A program made the translations under genes and the position numbers. A model generated the notes under the pieces. That model saw only the letters and a program-made list of their open reading frames with translations. It ran no database searches and was not told the origin of the DNA. A stretch of DNA of 64,000 nt from Ursus arctos (lineage: Eukaryota; Chordata; Mammalia; Carnivora; Ursidae): NCBI RefSeq assembly GCF_023065955.2, contig NW_026622997.1, forward strand, positions 20,998,001 to 21,062,000, read 5' to 3'. Positions 50,601-54,373 of this stretch are shown piece by piece (positions within the stretch are counted from its first letter, which is position 1; every line of letters begins with the position of its first letter).

Positions 50601-50725
50601 AAATAAAGAAAACAGACAAAGAGGACTGAGGCCCAAAAATTAAGTGAAGAGAAATCCAACTTACCAGCATATTTTGTAGTATTAGATTCATCCATGGACC
50701 AAAAGCAATAATCAAAGGCAAATAC
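3722..50725 (-). CDS. KIF13A: KIF13A, partial gene: 13 internal coding exons
   Basis: Kinesin-3 plus-end microtubule motor. From family knowledge, KIF13A carries AP-1/mannose-6-phosphate-receptor vesicles and recycling-endosome tubules and acts in melanosome formation and cytokinesis. Joined exons on the minus strand: 50725-50665, 35016-34924, 34070-33890, 30531-30444, 28778-28644, 27847-27735, 16235-16124, 15743-15531, 13017-12907, 11476-11342, 9410-9280, 4076-3990, 3888-3722. All introns begin GT and end AG, and the codon phase is unbroken over 1627 bases. KIF13A rather than KIF13B is called because the exon at 15531 reads [19 protein letters not shown] and the last exon reads [20 protein letters not shown], as I remember KIF13A. 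No stop or frameshift was seen. Residue numbers in the exon entries assume 53 upstream residues as in human. Confidence 0.96.
3889..3989 (-). other. KIF13A: KIF13A 101-base intron
   Basis: A very short intron splitting an arginine codon between FHA exon 3990-4076 and exon 3722-3888. It begins GTAACA and ends 'ccccacag'. Its first half is T-rich in gene sense (a run of A near 3940-3951 on the plus strand). Introns near this size are close to the working minimum for mammals. Confidence 0.92.
3990..4076 (-). CDS. KIF13A: KIF13A exon (about residues 511-540), FHA domain end
   Basis: An 87-base exon too short to stand out as an open frame; it was found by looking for the expected protein. It completes arginine, then [28 protein letters not shown], and two bases of the next arginine. 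NG...L..GDRI.WG.NHFF is the classic FHA C-terminal strand pair. The acceptor is 'ggtgttccttcag' and the donor GTAACA. The following intron is only 101 bases. A is present where I recall T in human (NGTLVC). Confidence 0.95.
4330..4970 (+). repeat. Old retroelement 3' end (family not named)
   Basis: The stretch resembles the AT-rich 3' end of an ancient mammalian retroelement. It contains 'ggggaaatctgaacactgg', 'gtgtaatggtattgaag', and ends 'tttgaagttctccatcat' followed by an A-rich tail. I remember similar endings in many mammalian introns but cannot give the exact family. Confidence 0.5.
6460..6531. repeat. Alternating TG/CA tract
   Basis: A purine-pyrimidine alternation that starts as TG repeats, passes through 'gcatgcatacacatgtgcg', and ends as a CA run. 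The TG half and CA half are complementary to each other. Confidence 0.95.
7110..8000 (+). repeat. L2 LINE 3' fragment
   Basis: A pyrimidine-rich stretch with the typical L2 3' flavour: 'ccatggttcctaaacatccc', 'ctggattcacttttaag', 'caagcacatcactaaag', 'tcctgcaaccccacac'. It is diverged and has no frame longer than about 110 residues. Confidence 0.6.
8782..8970 (+). repeat. CAN-SINE
   Basis: Complete copy: head 'ggggcgcctgggtggctcc', tRNA-like B-box region, CT-rich body, 'aaataaataaataaaatc' tail. Antisense to KIF13A. Confidence 0.95.
8985..9130 (+). repeat. MIR SINE fragment
   Basis: It shows the MIR core and 3' pattern: 'gtcaggccctgagccaag' then 'catgaggaaactgaagtt', followed by 'gataacccagccagt'. 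It ends about 150 bases from the exon at 9280. Confidence 0.65.
9280..9410 (-). CDS. KIF13A: KIF13A exon (about residues 468-511), FHA domain middle
   Basis: A 131-base exon encoding [20 protein letters not shown], then [20 protein letters not shown] and ENA, plus two bases of an arginine codon. The pattern VG...QDIQL.G.GI...HC.I matches the FHA fold core. The acceptor is 'ctgttactag' and the donor GTAAGA. The residue before HCEID is E, where I recall Q in human KIF13A. Confidence 0.95.
9690..10000 (-). repeat. MIR SINE split by a CCTT microsatellite
   Basis: The left part 'tatttatgtgaccatgggca' with 'gccacttcacagtctgagcc' and the right part after 9896 ('caaggatcacctgagttgatg') read as one MIR in reverse. 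The polypyrimidine tract separates them. Confidence 0.55.
9751..9895. repeat. CTTT/CCTT polypyrimidine microsatellite
   Basis: About 145 bases, essentially all C and T on the plus strand, moving from CTTT to CCTT to CCCT units and back, ending in a T run. In the KIF13A transcript it reads as GGAA/GAAG polypurine. Confidence 0.97.
10028..10221 (+). repeat. CAN-SINE
   Basis: Head 'ggggcccctgggtcgttcag', 'ctcaggtcatgatctcaggg', CT-rich body, 'ctcaaataaataaaacc' and an A-rich tail. Complete copy, antisense to KIF13A. Confidence 0.94.
10985..11125 (+). repeat. L1 3' fragment
   Basis: 'taccgtatgatttcacttta' with 'tgtggaatctaaaaaa' and 'gaacaaactgatggttgcc' is the familiar segment near the L1 ORF2 end and 3' UTR. 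Short and old. Confidence 0.6.
11342..11476 (-). CDS. KIF13A: KIF13A exon (about residues 423-467), start of FHA domain
   Basis: A 135-base, 45-codon exon in phase 0: [20 protein letters not shown], then [20 protein letters not shown] and VYYLK. The first part ends the coiled coil. [20 protein letters not shown] opens the forkhead-associated (FHA) domain present in KIF1/KIF13 motors. The acceptor is 'attttgtgcccag' and the donor is GTACGG. The exon has more CpG than its surroundings, as coding exons often do. Confidence 0.96.
11477..12906 (-). other. KIF13A: KIF13A intron, 1.4 kb
   Basis: The only clear structure is the TCAC/TTCA microsatellite at 12048-12099, embedded in what looks like an old interspersed repeat ending near 12260. 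The open frame across 11406-11978 overlaps the exon on the wrong strand and has no recognisable domain. Confidence 0.75.
12048..12099. repeat. TCAC/TTCA microsatellite
   Basis: Tandem tetramers: ATTC units, then about eight ACTC units, then ATTC units again. Confidence 0.96.
12907..13017 (-). CDS. KIF13A: KIF13A exon (about residues 386-422), coiled coil
   Basis: A 111-base, 37-codon exon in phase 0. It encodes [20 protein letters not shown], then [17 protein letters not shown]. The Glu/Lys-rich helix with leucine spacing forms the first coiled coil after the neck, which in kinesin-3 motors regulates dimerisation and autoinhibition. The acceptor is 'tttctttttcaag' and the donor is GTAGCT. 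Confidence 0.95.
13298..13396 (-). repeat. Short CAN-SINE
   Basis: A short older SINE form in reverse: T-run, 'aagtaggctccatgcccaac', 'gagattaagagccgcatgct', ending 'acaggcgtcc'. Target-site duplication TTCACATA at 13287-13294 and 13397-13404. Confidence 0.88.
14240..14340 (+). repeat. Possible MIR core
   Basis: 'aacatttattgagcacttac' followed by a diverged stretch matches the MIR core start. The rest is too diverged to be sure. Confidence 0.45.
14987..15210 (+). repeat. CAN-SINE
   Basis: A long version with 'gactcttgattttggctcag' between the tRNA-like boxes, a CT-rich body and an A-rich tail. Antisense to KIF13A. Confidence 0.94.
15531..15743 (-). CDS. KIF13A: KIF13A exon (about residues 315-385), end of motor domain and neck
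   Basis: A 213-base, 71-codon exon in phase 0. It starts [20 protein letters not shown], continues [20 protein letters not shown] (the conserved alpha-6 end of the motor core), and ends in the charged neck coil [20 protein letters not shown]. The NEDPNAK linker between core and neck separates KIF13A/B from other kinesins, and the K-V-I-R-E-L form favours KIF13A. The acceptor is 'atattttgcag' and the donor GTAAGA. Confidence 0.97.
15744..16123 (-). other. KIF13A: KIF13A intron, 380 bases
   Basis: A short intron without recognisable repeats between the K-loop exon and the motor-end/neck exon. Both borders are canonical. Confidence 0.9.
16124..16235 (-). CDS. KIF13A: KIF13A exon (about residues 277-314), K-loop and microtubule-binding face
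   Basis: A 112-base exon that completes lysine and runs [20 protein letters not shown], then [17 protein letters not shown]. The lysine-bearing stretch AAGKGKNK is loop 12, the K-loop by which kinesin-3 motors hold the acidic tubulin tail. [12 protein letters not shown] is the universal kinesin loop 12/alpha-5 block. The acceptor is 'ttttcttttggcag' and the donor GTAATT. The residue after KGK is N where I recall S in human. Confidence 0.96.
16801..16945 (-). repeat. hAT-Charlie-type DNA transposon remnant (MER5-like)
   Basis: Read in reverse it has 'gtttcttaaaatttaatgtg', 'gagtcacctggaaatatc' and 'ctgactcagtaggcctta', the pattern of MER5-type nonautonomous hAT elements. Diverged. Confidence 0.5.
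16984..17175 (-). repeat. MER5A-like hAT DNA transposon
   Basis: A near-complete element with matching terminal inverted repeats: 'atgattctcaaaacgtggtg' at one end and 'gagtttgagaaccactgg' at the other. Inside are 'cctactgactcagacact' and 'cctccaggtgattctgtg' in MER5A order when read in reverse. Confidence 0.8.
17700..18690 (+). repeat. Old L1 3' end interrupted by an MLT1 LTR
   Basis: The left part (to about 17990) has 'catagcagcattattcacaa' and 'aatggaatattattcagcc'. After the LTR it continues with 'gattccatttacacgaaata', 'gtggttgtccagggctgg' and an A-rich end. The two parts join as one ancient L1M-type 3' end. Confidence 0.75.
17992..18415 (+). repeat. MLT1-type LTR (ERVL-MaLR)
   Basis: A solitary ancient LTR: 'ttgaacagtgtctacccaaa' near its start, 'atttggaaatagggtccctg', 'taattagttaagatgagatc', 'ccttataagaaggctac', and 'aaataaatttctattgttgt' with 'cacccagtttgtggtaatct' near the 3' end. 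No internal viral genes are present. Confidence 0.8.
18732..19647 (+). mobile_element. 5'-truncated L1 (ORF2 end and 3' UTR)
   Basis: It begins inside ORF2 ([10 protein letters not shown]...[10 protein letters not shown]...YEKIVANDI), continues with a frameshifted C-terminal piece containing [20 protein letters not shown], and ends in an A-rich 3' end. Flanked by a 16-base target-site duplication AAGAAAGAAAATGGCA at 18716-18731 and 19648-19663, so it is one insertion. Confidence 0.88.
19699..19906 (+). repeat. Young CAN-SINE, ursid-type subfamily
   Basis: 'gcctgggtggcacagcggtt', 'ctctgctatgagcctgcttc', 'tgtcaaataaataaataaa' and an A-rich tail. An exact 16-base target-site duplication AAGAAAATAGGAATTC lies at 19683-19698 and 19907-19922, showing a fairly recent insertion. 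Antisense to KIF13A. Confidence 0.97.
20340..20420. promoter_or_regulatory. Small GC-box and E-box patch
   Basis: A CpG-bearing patch in otherwise AT-rich intron: CACGTG near 20374-20379 and a GC box 'ggggcggggc' at 20395-20404, with 'cgccgcgg' beside it. It could be a minor regulatory site or chance; nothing shows transcription from it. Confidence 0.2.
22605..22700 (-). repeat. Possible hAT-type DNA transposon scrap
   Basis: The ends 'cctttctcaaaattatttg' and 'gtgctttgagaaacactga' form loose inverted repeats of the hAT pattern. No family was assigned. Confidence 0.4.
23810..23985 (+). repeat. MIR SINE
   Basis: Core 'gagcttactacatgctgggc' and 3' part 'gttttacaggtgacaaaact' with 'gaggcacacgaagg', in the usual MIR order. 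Confidence 0.7.
25050..25500 (+). repeat. Old interspersed repeat (family not named)
   Basis: 'ataaccacaaacacgctggc' 'ttaacacaac', 'cagttctggaaggccaggag', 'tcactgggctaagaagg', 'cagcagggctgcgctccttc' and, at the right end, 'gggaattaggattagggcat' are in the order of a common mammalian repeat I know by sequence but cannot name with certainty. Confidence 0.6.
26022..26260 (-). repeat. MIR SINE
   Basis: Reverse-order MIR: 'ggctctggagccagactgcc', 'ttggtttcctcttctgtaaa' 'ataggg', then the core side. A C-rich run 'acccccccccgccccccc'-like lies inside at about 26146-26161. Confidence 0.7.
26880..27060 (+). repeat. MIR SINE
   Basis: 'gtgccaggcactgtttgaag' then 'gatccccatttacagatgag' and 'aaagcacggagaggtgaag', the MIR core and 3' half. 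Confidence 0.7.
27735..27847 (-). CDS. KIF13A: KIF13A exon (about residues 240-277), switch II
   Basis: A 113-base exon encoding [20 protein letters not shown], then [17 protein letters not shown] plus two bases of a lysine codon. DLAGSE is the switch II motif coupling ATP hydrolysis to motion. The following helix alpha-4 ([10 protein letters not shown]) contacts the microtubule. The acceptor is 'tccctgcacccag' and the donor GTAAGA. The next exon is 11.5 kb away. Confidence 0.97.
27848..28643 (-). other. KIF13A: KIF13A intron, 0.8 kb
   Basis: An intron between the switch I and switch II exons. It holds one short CAN-SINE (28002-28133) with a 13-base target-site duplication and nothing else I can identify. 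Confidence 0.85.
28002..28133 (-). repeat. Short CAN-SINE
   Basis: A short SINE form in KIF13A sense orientation: 'aagtcatctctacacccagc', 'tcgaactcatgaccctgag', 'gccagccaggcgcccc'. Target-site duplication of 13 bases with one mismatch, TCACGGTCAAATT at 27989-28001 and TCACAGTCAAATT at 28134-28146. Confidence 0.92.
28644..28778 (-). CDS. KIF13A: KIF13A exon (about residues 195-239), switch I
   Basis: A 135-base, 45-codon exon in phase 0 at both ends. It encodes [20 protein letters not shown], then [20 protein letters not shown], ending DLQSG. NxxSSRSH is the kinesin switch I motif, which senses the gamma phosphate of ATP. The acceptor is 'ctttgcccctag'. The donor is GTGAGG, weaker than the GTAAG donors of its neighbours. 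Confidence 0.96.
28779..30443 (-). other. KIF13A: KIF13A intron, 1.7 kb
   Basis: An intron between the 30444-30531 exon and the switch I exon. Its first 32 bases in gene sense are followed directly by the young SINE at 30227-30411. The rest (28779-30226) has no clear repeat or frame. Confidence 0.85.
30227..30411 (-). repeat. Young CAN-SINE 32 bases from a KIF13A donor
   Basis: The same young ursid-type subfamily as 19699: 'ggctcatagcggaggagcc', 'gcttaaccgctgtgccaccc', 'aggcgcccc'. It lies in gene-sense orientation, with its head nearest the donor at 30443. A probable target-site duplication GACCTTTTTT lies at 30216-30225 and 30412-30421. Confidence 0.95.
30444..30531 (-). CDS. KIF13A: KIF13A exon (about residues 165-194), motor domain
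   Basis: An 88-base exon that completes a glycine and encodes [20 protein letters not shown] followed by SQLAVTSFE, ending in phase 0. The LKVREH...GPYVDGLS segment is a kinesin-3 hallmark ahead of switch I. The donor is GTAAGT, and a young CAN-SINE begins only 32 bases downstream in the intron (see findings). The first full residue is N where I recall S in human. Confidence 0.95.
31561..32292 (-). mobile_element. 5'-truncated young L1 (ORF2 end and 3' UTR)
   Basis: On the minus strand it encodes the intact last 127 residues of ORF2 (starting [20 protein letters not shown], ending [10 protein letters not shown]) then the 3' UTR and poly(A) (T-run on plus). Target-site duplication CCAGAGATT at 31552-31560 and 32293-32301. 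It is closely similar to the 3' end of the large L1 at 53183 but opposite in orientation. Confidence 0.92.
32380..33000 (+). repeat. Old L1/HAL1-like 3' fragment
   Basis: 'gaacactgctggtgggctgt', 'ccctaggaactcctacattt' 'gcacac', and 'gtagttaaccttggggagg' follow L1 3'-end order, strongly diverged. It may be HAL1 rather than L1M. Confidence 0.55.
33890..34070 (-). CDS. KIF13A: KIF13A exon (about residues 105-165), rest of the P-loop and alpha-2 to beta-5 region
   Basis: A 181-base exon that starts by completing the P-loop ([10 protein letters not shown]), then [19 protein letters not shown], and ends [38 protein letters not shown] is a strongly conserved kinesin segment. The acceptor is 'tgctctccag' and the donor GTAAGT. 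The serine after SMMG is a histidine in the human protein as I recall it, a small species difference outside the catalytic residues. Confidence 0.96.
34071..34923 (-). other. KIF13A: KIF13A intron, 853 bases, interrupting the P-loop
   Basis: An intron placed inside the first base of the second glycine codon of GQTGSGKS. I see no repeat in it. Confidence 0.9.
34924..35016 (-). CDS. KIF13A: KIF13A exon (about residues 74-105), start of the P-loop
   Basis: A 93-base exon that completes the split glycine and runs [17 protein letters not shown]... to ...ACIFAYGQT, ending with one base of the next glycine. The last residues are the first half of the ATP-binding P-loop GQTGSGKS, so an intron of 853 bases interrupts the nucleotide-binding motif between GQT and GSGKS. 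The donor is GTAAGT. The acceptor follows a pyrimidine-rich stretch ending 'ggtttttag'. Confidence 0.96.
35633..35679. repeat. A(n)-TA(n)-T(n) palindromic microsatellite
   Basis: A run of about 17 A, then about 10-11 TA units, then about 10 T, forming a nearly perfect self-complementary sequence at the tail of the adjacent SINE. Confidence 0.97.
35671..35786 (-). repeat. Short CAN-SINE
   Basis: 'aagtaggctccatgcccaat', 'caaccccgagatcaagacct' and the head end 'catccaggcgcccc'. An extra copy of the 'gagatcaaga' segment sits in its middle. Confidence 0.9.
36250..36720 (+). repeat. Old L1 3' fragment
   Basis: 'ctgctggtgggagattaaat', 'gcactcctgtatcaggatgc' 'tcacagcagcgttattttg', 'agttaaatgcccattgggaa' keep the order of an ancient L1 ORF2/3' end. 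Confidence 0.55.
36941..36968. repeat. Short TG/CA alternating tract
   Basis: 'gtgtgtgcacgcacgcacac' plus a few more units: a short alternating purine-pyrimidine tract with a self-complementary centre. Confidence 0.85.
37578..37775 (-). repeat. Young CAN-SINE nested in an older SINE tail
   Basis: Ursid-type young copy ('ggctcatagcggaggagccc', 'gatcccataacaccggg'). It sits in the A-rich tail of the older SINE at 37776-37960, with target-site duplication TTATTTTTATT at 37567-37577 and 37776-37786. Confidence 0.95.
37776..37960 (-). repeat. Older CAN-SINE, host of the nested copy
   Basis: 'agcagactccctgctgaaag', 'gagatcacgacctgagccta', 'gagccacccaggggcccc'. The outer target-site duplication TCCATATTCTTTTA at 37556-37569 and 37961-37974 encloses both SINEs, so this one came first. 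Confidence 0.95.
38267..38458 (-). repeat. CAN-SINE
   Basis: 'tttatttatttgagagtgaa', 'gagcagggagcctgacatgg', ending 'gagccactcaggcgccc'. Target-site duplication AATTAACCTTTTA at 38254-38266 and 38463-38475. Confidence 0.95.
38779..38810. repeat. GTTT microsatellite
   Basis: About seven TTTG units in a row. Confidence 0.93.
38866..39059 (-). repeat. CAN-SINE
   Basis: T-run, 'aagattttatttatttattc', 'tcaagcagactccacactta', and the mutated head 'gagccacctaggcatcc'. In gene-sense orientation. Confidence 0.93.
39254..39371 (+). repeat. Short CAN-SINE
   Basis: Head 'ggggcgcctggatggctccg', 'tggtagagcatgcaactttt', 'aaataaaaatcttaaaaaaa'. A short form without the CT-rich body. Confidence 0.93.
40446..40561 (-). 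repeat. Short CAN-SINE
   Basis: 'taagtaatctctacacccaa', 'tcctgagatcaagagtcaca', ending 'gccaggtgcccc'. Confidence 0.92.
40825..41020 (-). repeat. MIR SINE
   Basis: Reverse-order MIR: 'aactctgctccttaccagct' 'gtgtgacctcagg', 'gcttcctcattagtaaatca', 'gcacttaccacagtgcctgg'. Confidence 0.7.
41320..41545. repeat. TG-rich minisatellite with recurring GGGG
   Basis: An imperfect array of TG/TATG units punctuated by repeated 'ttggggt' and 'tggggtgta' blocks on the plus strand (about 225 bases). Frames rich in Cys and Val across it are translation artefacts. Confidence 0.95.
41742..41934 (-). repeat. Young CAN-SINE, ursid-type
   Basis: 'ttatttatttgacagagata', 'ggctcatagcggaggagccc', 'gccacccaggcgcccc'. 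A little shorter in the body than the other young copies: it lacks a block of about 10 bases around the 'agcaggggga' segment. Confidence 0.95.
44510..44665 (-). repeat. Possible MIR SINE
   Basis: 'tttccttacctgtagaacgg' 'ggacggtcatcg' and 'agcacagggctgggaaccca' fit a reverse-order MIR. Diverged. Confidence 0.5.
44802..44900 (+). repeat. Short CAN-SINE
   Basis: 'ggggcacctggctggctctg', 'ggagagcatgggactctcga', 'gggtcatgagttcaagcccc', then 'aagcctactttaaataaaa'. Short older form. Confidence 0.9.
44933..45165. repeat. CA-rich minisatellite
   Basis: About 230 bases of imperfect CA, CATA and TACACA units between the SINE at 44802 and a T-run at 45163. Heavily interrupted, hence old. Confidence 0.94.
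46530..46682 (-). repeat. CAN-SINE with an inverted SINE-head insertion
   Basis: The outer SINE is a short form ('tagtaatctctacacccaac', 'gagccagccaggcgcccc') with target-site duplication CACCAGACTGGTT / CACCAGATTGGTT at 46498-46510 and 46683-46695. Inside its tail, 46551-46578 is a plus-strand SINE head flanked by 13-base repeats (see findings). Confidence 0.9.
47505..47740 (+). repeat. MIR SINE
   Basis: 'cctatgtgccaagtactggc', 'accctatgagatgagaacga', 'tttgaggaaacagaagtgca' follow the MIR core and 3' half. Confidence 0.7.
48565..48741 (+). repeat. CAN-SINE
   Basis: 'ggggcgcctgggtgactcag', 'tcagcagggagcctgcttct', 'caaataaataaacaaaatc'. A diverged flanking duplication AAAAAGTTTGTTCC at 48551-48564 matches AAAAAGTCTGTCC at about 48743-48755. 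Confidence 0.94.
50335..50530 (+). repeat. Possible MIR SINE
   Basis: 'cacaacagctaccatttctg' at the start and 'agcaaactagtggtatggcc' near the end fit a MIR, but the middle is poorly conserved. Confidence 0.35.
50665..50725 (-). CDS. KIF13A: KIF13A exon (about residues 54-74), motor domain N-terminal part
   Basis: A 61-base exon in phase 0 that ends with one base of a split glycine codon. It encodes [20 protein letters not shown], the early motor-domain beta-strand segment typical of kinesin-3 (FAFDYCFWS). The acceptor is 'ttctttcattcag' and the donor is GTAAGT. It is the first exon in gene order in this window. The preceding exon(s), with the start codon and the RVRP-type strand, were not found between 50726 and 64000. 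The next exon is 15.6 kb away. Confidence 0.95.
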
Positions 50726-51859
50726 CTGAATGAAAGAACACGTTATTGAAGATTAATTAACTTCTATGAGTAAATCAGACGGCAAAAAAAAAAAAAAAGA
50801 TTTGCTGATAAACATGAGGGTTCTTGCTACTGTGTAAAACTGTAATTAGGAAAAAAAACACCACAGGTTTGATGCTTTATTAATCCTAAAGCTTCTTTTG
50901 GACTCAATTGATGGTTATCTTACTGTATTAGAGTGAGTTGCATATGAAAATTGCTATTTATCCAGGACGCAAATGAGACATCTTAACCAAAAAAATATTT
51001 TTAATGATACACTTACTACGAAAAAAACCCCCAAAAAACAACCAATGACTTCTCACCCAAGTCCACAGTTCCCGCATCTACTAAAGCCCTGGGCTGGATT
51101 CTCGTGGCTTCGCAAGTAACAGGAGTAAGCGATCAACTTTCATTTGAATCACTTCCTTCTAGTTTTCTGTGACGGTACCATTTATAGCCAATGCTCCAAA
51201 CTCCCCACATTCCCACCTTGGACTCCGTTCTCTCTTTGTTTCAGTGTGCCATCTTGGGCCAAATCTTGTCAACAAACCAATAACTCTCTCTTGGGTGCAT
51301 TCATTTTCTGTCGGGTTACGGAATGACCACTAAGTGTAGGGAAACGCTGATGTGTCCTGCATCGGGATTCTCATCCAATCACAGCTTCCATGCATATGAC
51401 CACCACTCATGTTCCAGCCATCATTAGCAGATGCACAGGCCAATGATCCCCAACGTGTGCTCCACGGAACAGTAGTTTCAGGAGATATTCCATGAAAAAA
51501 GATTAAACTGTGTTGCCGATGGTGTACATTTTACCCTGTTTGAGATCCTCAATGCAATTTTCAATATTAAAGGCTCTGAAAATTTATCCAGCAAAGACAC
51601 CCATTTAATTGCTTAACTTTTTTATTTCTCCAATTCATTTTAGTGAAGAGACCCTTTCCTGAGTAACACCTGTTAACATGCCTTGAAACTACTGTTTCTC
51701 AGTGTACCCACTTAGCAAACTCTGGCTCAGAGGACTCAGCATCCACTTTCCTGGGCTCTCTGGTACAGCCTTTTCCCTTGGCAGTCCAAACAGCAAATTA
51801 CAGATCTCCTATAGACAGGAACCCTCCAGTGCTTAATCATTTCCTAGGGACTGTAAGCA

Positions 51860-52330
51860 CTGAGCAAACAGAACCCAAACTCTTTGACCTGGCATTTGAG
51901 ACTGGCCACAATGAGGCATTTCCAGCCCCTGTCCCCCAGCTTCCTTATGCTTCCGCTGAACTTGTCTGTACCCTGGAATTGGGAGGAACGACTCCACCCC
52001 TTCCTTGTTCTCCTCTTCATTTACACCCTTCAAAATGCTTCCTATTTCTTAAGGCCCAATTTGAAGCATTTTTCTCCCAGGCAACATTTCTCGGTTAAAT
52101 CCAAAGGAATGATCGCTCTTCTCTGAAATCTTACAATGCTGCTTAATCCTTTTTCTTGCCACTCTCATACCAGTGACCTGTTTTCCATTTCTCAGGTATA
52201 TGATCCGTGCGTATGTTTCACCTCCACTGGTAGACAAAGTTCCTGGAAGGCAGGAACCATACCCAACTCATACGTGTATCCTACAGTGTTCACAGTAGTT
52301 ACTTATAGTAACATCCTAGAAAGACTAAGT
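51860..52330 (+). repeat. Probable L2 LINE 3' fragment
   Basis: 'acccaaactctttgacctgg' 'catttgagactgg', 'cttcctatttcttaaggccc' and 'aaggcaggaaccat' near the end are in L2 3'-end order. Diverged. Confidence 0.5.
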
Positions 52331-53636
52331 TATGCTCTGAGTAGTTTCAGCACTGCATGCAGGCTGTTACGACCCAGGCAGGTATTATCAACGTACACAG
52401 CTTGCATCACCAATCTCAAATCCAAACTCAATTTTGCTGCTTATACACACTCGCTCTCATCTTATAGTAACCAAGGTTACAATGGACAGTAGTTTCAGCC
52501 AACAGGATATTTACTGCATTTCAGGGCTCTTCTGATGACTCGAGAGACCACACAGGCGAAATCCAGTTAATCTTCCTGCCTCTAGGCAGCACTGAATTTC
52601 AACACTGCTCCTGAGACATGATGATCTGACTTGTTCTTAAACATTTCCAGAAAAGGAGATTCCACAACCTCCCTTTAATGGCGTCTTATAACACTTAAGT
52701 TCCATTCTCAGGACATTTTTCCCTTTCTTTTGACCTAAGTCAACTCTCCTTACTTTAAATGGCCAAGAGAAGCTATTTTCCATTTTTCTATGTATCTTCA
52801 TTGTTTTCCTCTAGAGTCTCAATGAATTCCTCTTAGTTGCTAGATACAGCGAAATAATCATTTATTCCCCATATGTTGATTCTTCGTACCTACCTAAAAC
52901 TTACTTTCAACCATTTGCTACTTTGCATAAACGGCGAGAAAGCTAGGGAGTTACGTTTGCAGTAATGCTACTTGAAATAAAATGAAGTCCTCCCCAAATT
53001 TTGAGGGTCTACCTCTCAGTAACAATCACTCCTTATTCTGTGCCAACTTCCATTTCTAGGAGTTAATAAAGTTGGTTTTGCTCACAAAAAGGGAGATAAC
53101 AAAATTTTCATTTTTAGCATCTGCCTCCTAAAATTCAGACAAATGTTAAAACCTCACAGAGGAGTTTTAAAATGAAAAAACAGAGGAGGAGTTAAGATGG
53201 CAGAGGAGTAGGGGACCCCTTTTTCAGCCAGTCCCCTGAGTCGAGCTGGATAGGTACCAGACCATCCTGAACATCCACGGAATCAGCCTGAGACTCAGGA
53301 AGATACATCTGGATCAGTACAAATGAACATCTCCAGCGCTGAGTATAGAGGTACGAAGCGGGGAGCCATGAAACCGTGCACAGATATCGGAAGACAAACG
53401 GAAGGGGGAGGGAGCTGCCGCGTTCGGGTGCCGGGAAGCAGTAGCCACCTGCACGGGGGAGCGGGCGGACTCACGGACCGGCACCCGCAAGAGAGCAGAC
53501 TGAGACTGTGAGCCTGGAACGCGCGCGACCAGTCTGAGGGCCGGAGCATCGGAGCTCGCGCGAAATACACTGAAACGGAGCTCGGGAGCGTGTGGGGGCG
53601 GCTGGGGGCTGGCGGTGTTAGAAACACAAAGGACAG

Positions 53637-53841
53637 GGGCGCCTGGGTGGCACAGCGGTTAAGCGTCTGCCTTCGGCTCGGGGCGTGATCCAGGCGTTAT
53701 GGGATCGAGCCCCGCATCAGGCTCCTCTGCTATGAGCCTGCTTCTTCCTCTCCCACTCCCCCTGCTTGTGTTCCCTCTCTCACTGGCTATTTCTGTCGAA
53801 TAAATAAATAAAATCTTTAAAAAAAAAAAAAAAAGAAAGAA
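53637..53841 (+). repeat. Young CAN-SINE inside the L1 5' region
   Basis: Ursid-type copy ('ggtggcacagcggttaagcg', 'ctctgctatgagcctgcttc', A-tail) with an exact 17-base target-site duplication AGAAACACAAAGGACAG at 53620-53636 and 53842-53858. Inserted after the L1, so the L1 is older. Confidence 0.97.
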
Positions 53842-54373
53842 AGAAACACAAAGGACAGAGACACGCCGGCCCTGGAAGTGAGGGCTGGGACGCCGGGTGT
53901 GGGGCGCACATCCCGGGACGCTGCAGGGTTGAGCAGCACCAACAGTAACAGAGTTAAAGTGGCCAGAACATCAGTGGAGAATGGTCCGCGATCCCTCTGT
54001 TCTGAGACAGAGGCTGAGATTCGGCCACTGCTGCTCTGACTCTCAGAAGAGGCACAGCAAACCGCCAGAGAAAGCCGCCAGAGAACAAAAGCCTGGAAGT
54101 GCCGGCTCACAGTGTGCCCACCCCCATCCCCACTCGCAGGGGACGTGAAGACTCTACCCAAACAGGGTTGCCTGAGTATCGGCGTGGCAGGCCCCTCCCC
54201 CAGAAGGCAGGCTGAAAAATCAGGAAGCCCAAATCCCTAAGGTCCCTATAAAACAAGTGCGCACGGCCTGGGTCCTGGTCAATAATTTGGGCTCTGGACA
54301 ACCCCGCAACCTCTCCTGATCAGAATGATGAGAAGGAGAAATCGCCCCCCAGCAAAGAAAAGACAATGAGTCT

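Larger units (their letters stand above)
35017..50664 (-). other. KIF13A: KIF13A intron, 15.6 kb
   Basis: Eleven CAN-SINE copies (35671, 37578, 37776, 38267, 38866, 39254, 40446, 41742, 44802, 46530 and 48565), an A/TA/T palindrome (35633-35679), an old L1 piece (about 36250-36720), long TG and CA repeats (41320-41545, 44933-45165) and MIR remnants (40825, 44510, 47505, possibly 50335). The stretches 42000-44500, 45200-46450 and 48750-50300 look like unique intronic DNA; frames there are short and on opposing strands. Confidence 0.8.

Noticed and set aside
3722..50725. KIF13B or another kinesin-3 as the gene
   Set aside because: The neck ([14 protein letters not shown]), the FHA end ([11 protein letters not shown]) and [20 protein letters not shown] match KIF13A as I remember it better than KIF13B.
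51420..51730. A further hAT-type transposon ('gctccacggaacagtagttt', 'actactgtttctcagtg')
   Set aside because: The ends are loosely inverted, but I could not align the inside to a family. Left unannotated.
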